Translations under genes and position numbers: made by a program
Source: JBNJGT01 sp051819765
GTDB lineage: Archaea > Nanobdellota > Nanobdellia > Woesearchaeales > JACJVW01
Assembly (NCBI GenBank): GCA_051819765.1
Contig: JBNJGT010000049.1
Location: forward strand, 1 to 11,106
Direction: 5' to 3'
DNA: 11,106 nt
The notes under the pieces: generated by a model
What the model saw: the letters and a program-made list of their open reading frames with translations, nothing else
Told to the model about the DNA's origin: nothing
The model's database searches: none
Part shown: piece after piece, positions 1 to 6,151 of the stretch
Layout of the letters: each line of letters opens with the position of its first letter
Position numbering within the stretch: the stretch's first letter is position 1

Positions 1-50
1 CGCATGTGGGGTCCAACAGCATCAATATTACTAGAGCTTAAATCCGTCAT
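1..50 (-). CDS. Possible 5' end of a KTSC-like protein, partial
   Basis: On the minus strand an ATG at 50 opens a frame that stays open to the left edge and reads MTDLSSSNIDAVGPHM. An in-frame ATG at 68 would add six residues. The string SSNIDAVG resembles the beginning of KTSC-domain proteins, small domains also found fused to lysyl-tRNA synthetase-type and other proteins, whose conserved start is roughly SSNIxAIGYD. Only 16 codons are visible, so the identification rests on one short motif. No Shine-Dalgarno sequence precedes either ATG. An AT-rich stretch near 104-114 could hold the promoter. The gene would be divergent from metK. It could equally be a chance open frame. Confidence 0.3.
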   Translation of the reverse strand, partial: MTDLSSSNIDAVGPHM

Positions 51-171
51 GTGGAACCATGGAACCATTAAAAAAAGATGTACCGATATTGTATGGATTT
101 ACACATATACTAAAACACATTAATGTTACACATTCCACAAAACATAAAAAGGAACGGGTGGAAGCATAATT

Positions 172-176
172 AAGGA
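172..176 (+). promoter_or_regulatory. Ribosome binding site of metK
   Basis: AAGGA sits nine bases before the ATG at 186 and touches the in-frame ATG at 177, so it favours the later start (protein beginning MSNYLFTSES). Confidence 0.55.
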
Positions 177-185
177 ATGATAACC

Positions 186-1343
186 ATGAGCAACTATCTA
201 TTTACCTCAGAAAGCGTGACAGAAGGACATCCCGACAAGATATGCGATAAGATCTCAGATTCCATCCTGGATGCGATCCTTGCAAAGGACGAGAACGCAC
301 GCGTTGCCTGCGAAACCTTCACCAAGACAGGACTCATTGTAGTCGGTGGCGAGATCACCACATCCGCCCATGTCAATATTCCAGACGTGGTCCGAAAGGC
401 AATACGGGACACAGGCTACACCAACGCAAAGATGGGGCTTGACTGGGAGACCTGCGGAGTCATGAACTGCATCGAAGGACAATCCCCTGACATTGCCCAG
501 GGCGTCTCAAAAGACAGCAAAGAGGAGCAGGGCGCAGGGGATCAGGGTCTCATGTTCGGGTACGCCTGTGACGAGACCGATGAACTCATGCCCCTTCCCA
601 TCATGCTCGCCCACAAGCTCTCAAAACAGCTCACCGACGTTCGTAGAAATGGCACAGTAGGATTTCTTCGTCCCGATGGCAAGACCCAGGTGACAGTCGA
701 GTATGATAAGAACCACAAGCCTGTACGCCTTGATACCATCGTGGTCTCAGCACACCATAAGCCTGACGTCTCCCAGGAGGAGATCAAAAAGGCCATCAAA
801 GAACACGTCATCCACCCCATCTGCAAAGACCTCATGGATGATGATACCAAGATCTTTGTGAATCCGACAGGTAACTTCGAGATTGGCGGCCCCCAGGCAG
901 ACGCCGGAGTCACCGGAAGAAAGATCATCGTTGACACCTATGGTGGCATGGGCCGGCATGGTGGTGGTGCCTTCTCCGGCAAGGACCCTTCAAAGGTTGA
1001 CCGCTCAGCAGCCTATGCAGCCCGCTACATCGCAAAAAACATCGTCGCCGCGAAAGTGGCAAAACGGTGCGAGGTCCAGCTTGCGTATGCGATAGGCATT
1101 GCAGAACCCGTCTCCATCAAAGTGGACACCTTCAACACTGGCACCGTCCCTGAGCACAAGCTCACAGAAGCCATCCGGAAAGTATTCCCCACAAGACCGG
1201 CAAAAATCATCAAGCTCCTTGATCTCAAACGCCCGATCTATGCGAAGACTGCAAGCTATGGTCATTTTGGCAGATCCGAACCTGAATTCACCTGGGAGAA
1301 GACAGACAAAGTCCAGGAACTCAAACAAGAACTAGCGGAATAA
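186..1343 (+). CDS. metK: S-adenosylmethionine synthetase, bacterial type
   Basis: This cytosolic enzyme joins ATP and methionine into S-adenosylmethionine, releasing phosphate and pyrophosphate, and so supplies the cell's methyl donor. At 385 residues it matches the usual bacterial MetK length. It shows the N-terminal GHPDK motif (residues 14-18, the methionine/ATP-binding His), the first signature GAGDQGLMFGY (116-126), SAHHKPDV near 188, and the glycine-rich second signature GGGAFSGKDPSKVDRSAAY (259-277). All are hallmarks of the bacterial/eukaryotic family, not of the divergent archaeal MAT family. I chose the ATG at 186 because AAGGA (172-176) lies nine bases upstream; the ATG at 177 directly abuts that element. 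A weak TATA-like stretch lies near 143-150. The 3' end overlaps the convergent regulator gene by 12 nt. Bacterial MetK in an otherwise archaeal setting suggests lateral gain; the family assignment itself is very secure. Confidence 0.97.
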   Translation: MSNYLFTSESVTEGHPDKICDKISDSILDAILAKDENARVACETFTKTGLIVVGGEITTSAHVNIPDVVRKAIRDTGYTNAKMGLDWETCGVMNCIEGQSPDIAQGVSKDSKEEQGAGDQGLMFGYACDETDELMPLPIMLAHKLSKQLTDVRRNGTVGFLRPDGKTQVTVEYDKNHKPVRLDTIVVSAHHKPDVSQEEIKKAIKEHVIHPICKDLMDDDTKIFVNPTGNFEIGGPQADAGVTGRKIIVDTYGGMGRHGGGAFSGKDPSKVDRSAAYAARYIAKNIVAAKVAKRCEVQLAYAIGIAEPVSIKVDTFNTGTVPEHKLTEAIRKVFPTRPAKIIKLLDLKRPIYAKTASYGHFGRSEPEFTWEKTDKVQELKQELAE

Positions 1344-1730
1344 GACCCGGTCCATCTCTTCAGCGATACGCTCCAGGTCGTTGAATATGCGGTCAGCATC
1401 CTTTCGTAATTCTTCCACCGCTGATTTCACACTCCCGCCCCGCAAGTAGATCTTTCGCTGAGCGCGGTACACAAAGCCTGCCTTCACGAGATTACGCAGA
1501 TGATGATTGACCCGGGAGAGCGGCATATCAAGCTGCCGGGCCAACTCCTCTGAAGTGACACCCTCTTCTATATAGCGAGGATTCATCAGGCGTGAGACAA
1601 TCTGCTTTGAGATATTGTCGATATCCCGGCCCCGGCAGAATCCCAGGGTCTCACAGAGCCATTCCAGTTCCTCATCCATCCGTGATCTCCGTGGACGGTT
1701 GATCTTGCGTAGGATGATATGGGTGACCAT
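1332..1730 (-). CDS. HSR1-like heat-shock winged-helix regulator
   Basis: A 132-residue DNA-binding protein of the ArsR-like superfamily. A winged helix-turn-helix spans about residues 57-97: helix SEELARQL, a recognition helix around PLSRVNHHLRNLVKAG, and a wing ending RKIYLRG. A charged C-terminal helix (about 100-129) probably dimerises. The order of an ETLGFC-type N-terminal helix, the winged helix and a long final helix resembles archaeal HSR1 homologues. In Archaeoglobus fulgidus HSR1 is, from memory, an autoregulator heading an operon with hsp20 and cdc48. Here the gene faces a hsp20-protease-cdc48 operon, which supports the same job by context. I preferred the ATG at 1730 to the one at 1736 because it lies exactly 30 nt past the first base of a perfect TATA box, as in three other genes here, giving a leaderless mRNA. 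The 3' end overlaps metK by 12 nt. That it controls the operon is inference. Confidence 0.82.
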   Translation of the reverse strand: MVTHIILRKINRPRRSRMDEELEWLCETLGFCRGRDIDNISKQIVSRLMNPRYIEEGVTSEELARQLDMPLSRVNHHLRNLVKAGFVYRAQRKIYLRGGSVKSAVEELRKDADRIFNDLERIAEEMDRVLFR

Positions 1731-1752
1731 GCACATTTAGAGTCACTACTCA

Positions 1753-1760
1753 TATTTAAA
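1753..1760 (-). promoter_or_regulatory. TATA box of the HSR1-like regulator gene
   Basis: On the minus strand this reads TTTAAATA, the archaeal consensus, preceded by an A-rich stretch (CAAAACC) that could serve as the TFB recognition element. Its first base is 30 nt from the A of the ATG at 1730, so transcription should begin at or next to the start codon. Confidence 0.75.
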
Positions 1761-1824
1761 GGTTTTGCAGTTTTGTAGAAACCATTTGAATTTTGGGGAA
1801 ATTTAGTATATTTCTTTCACAATA

Positions 1825-1832
1825 TTTATATA
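1825..1832 (+). promoter_or_regulatory. TATA box of the hsp20-protease-cdc48 operon
   Basis: TTTATATA is a perfect archaeal TATA box. With the 30-nt spacing seen elsewhere in the window, transcription would begin at about 1855, giving a leader of about 12 nt that opens with the Shine-Dalgarno sequence. Confidence 0.8.
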
Positions 1833-1846
1833 TAACCGTTGGTTAG
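1832..1846. promoter_or_regulatory. Candidate HSR1 operator, ATAAC-N5-GTTAG
   Basis: ATAAC, a five-base spacer CGTTG, then GTTAG form an inverted repeat (TAAC/GTTA perfect) that begins on the last base of the hsp20 TATA box and ends before the expected transcription start near 1855. From memory, the DNase I footprint motif of A. fulgidus HSR1 is CTAAC-N5-GTTAG, which differs at one outer base. A protein bound here should block TBP/TFB or polymerase, in line with repression relieved by heat. I saw no second copy next to the regulator's own TATA box. Position and pattern are seen; binding is inferred. Confidence 0.7.
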
Positions 1847-1854
1847 TGCACAGT

Positions 1855-1861
1855 GAGGTGA
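1855..1861 (+). promoter_or_regulatory. Ribosome binding site of hsp20
   Basis: GAGGTGA ends five bases before the ATG at 1867. It selects this start over an in-frame GTG at 1846, which lies inside the operator and upstream of the expected transcription start. Confidence 0.75.
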
Positions 1862-1866
1862 TACAC

Positions 1867-2310
1867 ATGAGAAGAAAATCGCTATGGGATGAACTGATGC
1901 GCATGCAACGCGAGATGGACACCATGTTCGATAGTTTTTTCGGTGACACCCGACGCGCCCTCCCGGGAAAAGGAGAACTCGTAGAAAATGATTACCGGGA
2001 ACCAGTCGCAGATGTGTTCGAGACAAAAGATGACATTGTCGCAACCTTTGAGATTCCCGGTGTCAACAAGGAAGACATCAACATCAATGCAACCGACAAC
2101 GGCCTTGAAATCTCCGTTGAAAAGAAAGACGAAGAGAAAAAAGAAGAAGGCTATCGCAGAAGCTACATGAACTTCTACAAGTTCGTGTCACTCCCCGACT
2201 ACGCAGACATCGACAATGTGGACGCCACCTACAAGAACGGAGTGCTCGAGGTCAAGGTGAAAAAACAACCTGAGATCGAGCAGAAACGAAAACAGATTGA
2301 AGTCAAATGA
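1867..2310 (+). CDS. hsp20: Small heat shock protein, Hsp20/alpha-crystallin family
   Basis: An ATP-independent holding chaperone that binds unfolding proteins in the cytosol, usually as a large oligomer. The 147 residues comprise an N-terminal arm rich in Met and Phe (1-45), an alpha-crystallin domain (about 45-133) with EIPGV near 62-66 and the signature NGVLEV (124-129), and a short tail ending IEV (144-146). That IEV matches the I-x-I/V motif that docks into a neighbouring subunit. The length is typical of archaeal Hsp20. It is the first gene of a three-gene operon; its stop overlaps the protease start in an ATGA (2307-2310), which suggests translational coupling. Expression is probably heat-induced through the operator just upstream. 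Family assignment is secure. Confidence 0.95.
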   Translation: MRRKSLWDELMRMQREMDTMFDSFFGDTRRALPGKGELVENDYREPVADVFETKDDIVATFEIPGVNKEDININATDNGLEISVEKKDEEKKEEGYRRSYMNFYKFVSLPDYADIDNVDATYKNGVLEVKVKKQPEIEQKRKQIEVK

Positions 2311-2861
2311 ACCAGTTCAGGACAACTGAAATGAAGGATTTGGGCCTGTCGTTTTTGGCGATCGGCCTGGCCTTTACCATCGCACAGGTAGGGCTGAGCG
2401 GACAGTTCGCATCAGTCCTCGCAATCTCCCTGATCACAGCAGGGCTTGGCTTCCTGCTGCATGAACTGGGGCACAAACTGGTAAGCCAGGGCTACGGGGC
2501 AATCTCCCATTTCAAGGCAGACAAGAAGATGCTCCTTGTAGCCTTGGGCTTATCACCCTTGGGCGTAGTCTTTGCAGCGCCCGGCGCAGTGATGATTGCT
2601 GGCAGCCTTACCAGGGAACAATACGGCAAAGTGAGTGCCGCAGGACCACTGGTGAATATCCTGCTTGCCGCAGGGTTTTTTGCGCTTGGAACATTCATGC
2701 CCGGAACCCTCACTACCATCGGCACCCAACTCAACGCGTGGATCGCCCTCTTCAATATGATCCCGGTCCTGCCTTTTGACGGCAAAAAGATTTTGGATTG
2801 GAACCGTGGCGTCTACGCGAGCATGATCGCACTTGCACTCATACTATTATTCGGAGGTTAA
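2307..2861 (+). CDS. Site-2-protease-like membrane metalloprotease (M50)
   Basis: A compact 184-residue zinc metalloprotease expected to cut proteins within or near the membrane. It has about five or six hydrophobic segments (roughly 12-28, 35-52, 76-100, 111-132, 138-155, 169-182). HELGH at residues 52-56 supplies the two zinc histidines and the catalytic glutamate. The second M50 motif, NMIPVLPFDGKK (150-161), supplies the third zinc ligand D158. AAGPLVN (111-117) is also typical. There is no PDZ or CBS domain, so this is the minimal core form. It lies between hsp20 (4-nt ATGA overlap) and cdc48 (start 2 nt after its stop), so all three should be made together. Coupling to a soluble chaperone and an unfoldase suggests membrane protein quality control or regulated proteolysis under heat stress. 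The fold is well supported; the substrate is unknown. Confidence 0.88.
   Translation: MNQFRTTEMKDLGLSFLAIGLAFTIAQVGLSGQFASVLAISLITAGLGFLLHELGHKLVSQGYGAISHFKADKKMLLVALGLSPLGVVFAAPGAVMIAGSLTREQYGKVSAAGPLVNILLAAGFFALGTFMPGTLTTIGTQLNAWIALFNMIPVLPFDGKKILDWNRGVYASMIALALILLFGG
2853..2858 (+). promoter_or_regulatory. Ribosome binding site of cdc48
   Basis: GGAGGT lies at the very end of the protease gene, five bases before the ATG at 2864. This strong site fixes the cdc48 start there rather than at an in-frame ATG at 2798 inside the protease gene. Confidence 0.85.
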
Positions 2862-2863
2862 AA

Positions 2864-4942
2864 ATGATACAACTGACAGTAGCAGAATCAATTCAGATGG
2901 ACGTCGGACGTGGTATCGTTCGGATGCCAACATCCCACATGACCGAGTTGAACCTCAATGCCGGCGACATCGTCCAGATCAAAGGGAAGAAGAAGGCAGT
3001 CGCAGCTGTCTGGCGCACACGCCCTGAGGATGAAGGATCAGACATCATCAGGATGGACGGCACCACCCGTTTCAATGCAGACACCTCCCTGGGAGAGCGT
3101 GTTGAAGTCGAAAAGGTGGAGTACAAACCTGCACAGACCCTGACACTGGCACCCGTTGAAGCCGTCCAGTTCAGTCAGGACCCCACAAGCTTTTTCCATA
3201 CCAAGCTCATCGATAAGCCCTTGATAAAAGGCCAGAAACTCACCTTTGATGTCATGGGCACGCACCTGCACTTTGTGGTGACAAAGGTCAGCCCGAACCA
3301 GGTGGTCAAAGTCACCTCCCAGACAAAGGTGACAATCTCAGATACCCCGGCAAAGGCTGAGTCAATGAAGATTCCCGAGATCTCCTACGAGGACATCGGT
3401 GGCCTCTCCGATGAGGTTGAAGCCATCCGCGAGATGGTGGAGCTTCCCATGAAGCATCCAGAAGTGTTCGAGCGCCTGGGGATCGGTGCTCCAAAAGGCG
3501 TGCTTTTGACAGGGCCCCCGGGCACAGGAAAGACCCTGCTCGCAAAGGCAGTGGCATCCGAGACAGACGCCCAGTTTTATTCCATTGCCGGCCCCGAGGT
3601 CATGAGCAAGTACTACGGCGAGAGCGAGAAACAGATCCGGGACATGTTCGAGGAGGCCCAAAAGAGCGGACCAGCTGTCATCTTCATCGACGAGATCGAC
3701 AGCATCGCCCCGAAACGTGGCGAAGGCAAAGACCAGACTGAAAAACGTATCGTGTCCCAACTGCTGACCCTCATGGACGGCCTCAGGAACCGAGGCAACC
3801 TGGTTGTCATAGCTGCGACCAACCGTCCCGATGACATTGACGAGGCGCTCAGGCGACCCGGTAGGTTCGACCGTGAACTGCGGATTAACCCCCCCAATGA
3901 ACAAGGTCGAAAAGAGATCCTCCAGATCCATACACGAGGGATGCCCCTTGCAGAAGACGTTGATCTTGATCACATCGCCACAAAGACCCTTGGGTACACA
4001 GGCGCTGATCTTGAGGCACTGTGCAAGGAAGCTGCCATGAAAACCCTCAAACCCTACGTGTCGCATCTCAAGGACTTCGAAGAGAAGGTTCCCATGAATG
4101 TGCTGGAGAAGATCCAGGTCACCATGCGCCATTTCACCGATGCGTTGCAGTTGGTTGAGCCCTCCGCCATGCGGGAAGTGCTTATCAACCGCCCAAAGAC
4201 CACCTGGGATGACATCGGCGGCCTGGCTGATGCCAAACGCCAGCTCACCGAGACCATCCAATTGCCATTGAAAAAGCCAGAGCTCTTCGCCCAGGCAGGG
4301 ATCAAACCACCGAAAGGCGTCCTCCTCCAGGGCCCCCCGGGGACAGGAAAGACCCTGCTTGCAAAAGCGGTTGCAAACGAGGCTGACGCAAACTTCATTG
4401 CAGTCAAAGGTCCTGAGCTCGTGAGCAAGTGGGTGGGTGAGAGTGAGAAGAAGATCCGCGAGATCTTCCAGAAAGCCCGTCAGGTAGCGCCCACGATCAT
4501 TTTTTTCGACGAGTTCGACAGCATCTCGAAAGTCCGCGGTTCAGCCATGACTGACGCGACCGAACGCATGGTCAACCAGCTGTTGACCGAGATTGACGGT
4601 ATCGAAGAGCTCGAGAAAGTCACATTGATTGCAGCCACCAACCGGGCCGACCTCATTGACCCCTCTCTGCTTCGGCCCGGGAGGATTGAGCTGCAGATTG
4701 AGGTCGGGCTCCCTGACAAGGAGGCACGAAAGCAGGTCCTGGCCATTCACGCAAAGAACATGCCCCTTGAGGGAAGCTTTGACGACTACGTGGACAAGAC
4801 CGAAGGCTGGTCAGGCGCGGACCTTGAAAGCTTCGCCCGCGAAGCAGGCATGAACGCCATCCGGGAAGCAACCGACAAAGTGAATGTCACCCAAAAGAAC
4901 ATCAGCGACGCATACGATGAGATCAAGCGCCGAAAGAGCTGA
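2864..4942 (+). CDS. cdc48: CDC48/VAT-type two-domain AAA+ ATPase
   Basis: A hexameric ATP-driven unfoldase of 692 residues that threads proteins through its pore, usually for degradation or remodelling. It has an N domain (double-psi barrel about 1-85, second lobe about 105-165). AAA domain D1 shows Walker A GPPGTGKT at 217-224, Walker B VIFIDEID at 272-279, the aromatic pore loop KYYGESE near 249-255, and RRPGRFD near 330-336. D2 shows Walker A at 490-497, IIFFDEFD at 545-552, pore loop KWVGESE near 522-528, and RPGR at 604-607. The N domain and both ATPase cores are intact. Differences from common archaeal forms are RPGRIE in place of RPGRFD in D2, and a C-terminus ending KRRKS without the HbYX motif used to dock on the 20S proteasome. 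It is last in the hsp20-protease operon, followed directly by a terminator. It should act with these partners in heat-stress proteostasis. Confidence 0.96.
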   Translation: MIQLTVAESIQMDVGRGIVRMPTSHMTELNLNAGDIVQIKGKKKAVAAVWRTRPEDEGSDIIRMDGTTRFNADTSLGERVEVEKVEYKPAQTLTLAPVEAVQFSQDPTSFFHTKLIDKPLIKGQKLTFDVMGTHLHFVVTKVSPNQVVKVTSQTKVTISDTPAKAESMKIPEISYEDIGGLSDEVEAIREMVELPMKHPEVFERLGIGAPKGVLLTGPPGTGKTLLAKAVASETDAQFYSIAGPEVMSKYYGESEKQIRDMFEEAQKSGPAVIFIDEIDSIAPKRGEGKDQTEKRIVSQLLTLMDGLRNRGNLVVIAATNRPDDIDEALRRPGRFDRELRINPPNEQGRKEILQIHTRGMPLAEDVDLDHIATKTLGYTGADLEALCKEAAMKTLKPYVSHLKDFEEKVPMNVLEKIQVTMRHFTDALQLVEPSAMREVLINRPKTTWDDIGGLADAKRQLTETIQLPLKKPELFAQAGIKPPKGVLLQGPPGTGKTLLAKAVANEADANFIAVKGPELVSKWVGESEKKIREIFQKARQVAPTIIFFDEFDSISKVRGSAMTDATERMVNQLLTEIDGIEELEKVTLIAATNRADLIDPSLLRPGRIELQIEVGLPDKEARKQVLAIHAKNMPLEGSFDDYVDKTEGWSGADLESFAREAGMNAIREATDKVNVTQKNISDAYDEIKRRKS

Positions 4943-4946
4943 TGAT

Positions 4947-4974
4947 GGAGCCCGTGCGGCTCCCCTTTTTTTTT
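4947..4974 (+). terminator. Hairpin plus T-run terminator after cdc48
   Basis: GGAGCC and GGCTCC form a 6-bp GC-rich stem around a CGTGC loop (4947-4963), followed after CC by nine consecutive T (4966-4974). It begins 5 nt past the cdc48 stop. The T-run alone would serve an archaeal polymerase; the hairpin gives it the look of a bacterial intrinsic terminator. Confidence 0.8.
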
Positions 4975-5260
4975 CTCTCAAAAGCCCGTTCCAGACTACC
5001 CCTGGAATCAAGCCATTAGTACGCGACACACAACAGCTTTCTAATTGAACCAAGGCAAGTGGAACTGGCTGAAAAGTGATTTCAATTGATCGATGTGATT
5101 AGCACCGGCACATCCCCTCACACCAAGACCGATAAGAATGGTGCGCTAAGTCCTCACAAAGATGACACAGCCAAAAAGCTAATAAACCCAATCCCTAAAC
5201 ATCCCAAGGGTAATGACGAGACACCCCACAACAGTTAAACTCTATCCGAGAGGTAGCCGC
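4975..5260. other. Gene-free stretch with three inverted repeats
   Basis: With the terminator this makes a gap of 318 bases without a convincing gene. Three inverted repeats follow each other: TTCCAG/CTGGAA (4989-5007, 7-nt loop), AATTGAA/TTCAATT (5043-5087, 31-nt loop) and TTAGCACC/GGTGCGCTAA (5099-5149, 2-nt bulge). I saw no tRNA or rRNA and no convincing C/D-box motif. A TATA-like CTAATAAA at about 5179-5186 may be the promoter of the downstream fusion gene. The ribosome binding site of that gene closes the stretch. Confidence 0.4.
5248..5254 (+). promoter_or_regulatory. Ribosome binding site of the ITPA-nucleotidyltransferase gene
   Basis: GAGAGGT lies six bases before the ATG at 5261. 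It supports that start, where the conserved MRFITGNKNK begins, over an in-frame ATG at 5213. Confidence 0.65.
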
Positions 5261-6151
5261 ATGAGATTCATAACAGGCAACAAGAATAAGTTCAGGGAAG
5301 CCCAGGCGATCATGCCTGACCTCATACAGGAAGATCGTGATTTGCCCGAGATCCAGGAGCTTGACCCACAAAAGATAATTGAGCACAAATTGGCACAGAT
5401 TCCCGATGACAATGTGATTGTCGAGGATATTTCCCTCTTTGCCCTCAGCGGGTTCCCCGGCCCCCTGATCAAGTGGATGCTCAAATCACTCTCCCTAGAG
5501 CAAATCTCTCAGATGCTCAAAGGGCCTGCCACTGCACAATGCATGCTCGGCGTGCGCCATGATCACAATACATTCTTCATCAGCACAGAGATGAAAGGCA
5601 CCATTGTCTCTCCACGGCACGGAGGATTCGGCTTTGACCCTATCTTCCAGCCGGAAGCATCAGACAAGACCCTCGGAGAAGAGAAATCCGAATCAATGCG
5701 GACACTGGCGTTCCGCAAGCTCAAGGCCTGCACTGAACCGGTTGCGATGGTGTTCGGCTGTTTTGACTGCATGCACCCCGGCCACACCTACTACTTCAGA
5801 CAGGCCAAACAGCATGGTGCAGTGGTGGCTGTGGTGGCGCGCGATGAGACCATAAAAAACGTCAAGAAACAAGACCCCCACCATCCTGAAGAGGTGCGTC
5901 TTCGCCATGTCCGTGCGCATCCCGACATAACCTTTGCAGAACTCGGTTCATCACACGACAAGTATGAATCCATCCGCCGCTATCGCCCGAGTACAATCTG
6001 CCTGGGTCACGACCAGGAAGCATTCACCCACGGGATACAAGAGGTCCTCAAAAAAGAACAGATAGACGCAAAAATCCTGCGGATACAATCTCACAGGCGC
6101 GACAGATACAGGAGTTCACTGCTGAAGGGCCGTCCTGATAGCTGCCCGTAG
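5261..6151 (+). CDS. ITPA/HAM1-like domain fused to HIGH-type nucleotidyltransferase
   Basis: A 296-residue two-domain protein. Residues 1-155 match the HAM1/ITPA family, which hydrolyses non-canonical purine triphosphates (ITP, XTP) to monophosphates. They show TGNKNKFREA (5-14), VIVEDISLF (52-60, metal-binding acid), GFPGPLIKWML (64-74, more like eukaryotic ITPA than like archaeal forms) and FGFDPIFQP (123-131). The usual SHRxxA nucleobase motif has become AFRKLKA (150-156). Residues 161-290 look like a TagD/RibL-type nucleotidyltransferase: VFGCFDCMHPGHTYY with HPGH at 172-175, VARDET (192-197), a GHDQ segment (249-252) and RYRSSLLK near the end, in the place of the RTSxI-like motif. Archaeal FAD synthase is a possible role, as is another cytidylyl- or adenylyltransferase. 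The start is chosen by its ribosome binding site. The 3' end overlaps the convergent receiver gene by 36 nt. Domains are well supported; the exact substrates are not. Confidence 0.85.
   Translation: MRFITGNKNKFREAQAIMPDLIQEDRDLPEIQELDPQKIIEHKLAQIPDDNVIVEDISLFALSGFPGPLIKWMLKSLSLEQISQMLKGPATAQCMLGVRHDHNTFFISTEMKGTIVSPRHGGFGFDPIFQPEASDKTLGEEKSESMRTLAFRKLKACTEPVAMVFGCFDCMHPGHTYYFRQAKQHGAVVAVVARDETIKNVKKQDPHHPEEVRLRHVRAHPDITFAELGSSHDKYESIRRYRPSTICLGHDQEAFTHGIQEVLKKEQIDAKILRIQSHRRDRYRSSLLKGRPDSCP

Noticed and set aside
52..68. GGAACCAT tandem repeat
   Set aside because: Only two 8-bp copies are present and there is no sign of an array or a CRISPR structure.
1..123. Plus-strand frame open from the left edge to TAA at 121-123
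   Set aside because: It is AT-rich, shows no motif, and competes with the minus-strand KTSC-like frame; it could only be the tail of an unseen gene.
1761..1783. GGTTT-N13-AAACC repeat in the divergent promoter region
   Set aside because: The match is short and AT-rich, and is likely by chance; it does not resemble the HSR1 motif.
1846..1866. GTG start at 1846 for hsp20
   Set aside because: It falls inside the operator, upstream of the expected transcription start, while GAGGTGA points to the ATG at 1867.
2798..2863. ATG at 2798 as cdc48 start
   Set aside because: It would overlap the protease by 64 nt, and the added residues do not fit the family; GGAGGT marks 2864.
3362..4261. 299-codon open frame antisense to cdc48
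   Set aside because: It lies wholly within the well-supported AAA ATPase gene, shows no domain motifs and has no promoter or ribosome binding site.
4940..5090. C/D-box guide RNA
   Set aside because: TGATGA and CTGA-like strings occur, but the C box lacks its leading purine and the box order and spacing do not fit.
5213..5260. ATG at 5213 for the ITPA fusion
   Set aside because: The extra 16 residues are unlike the family, no TATA box sits 30 nt upstream, and a ribosome binding site favours 5261.
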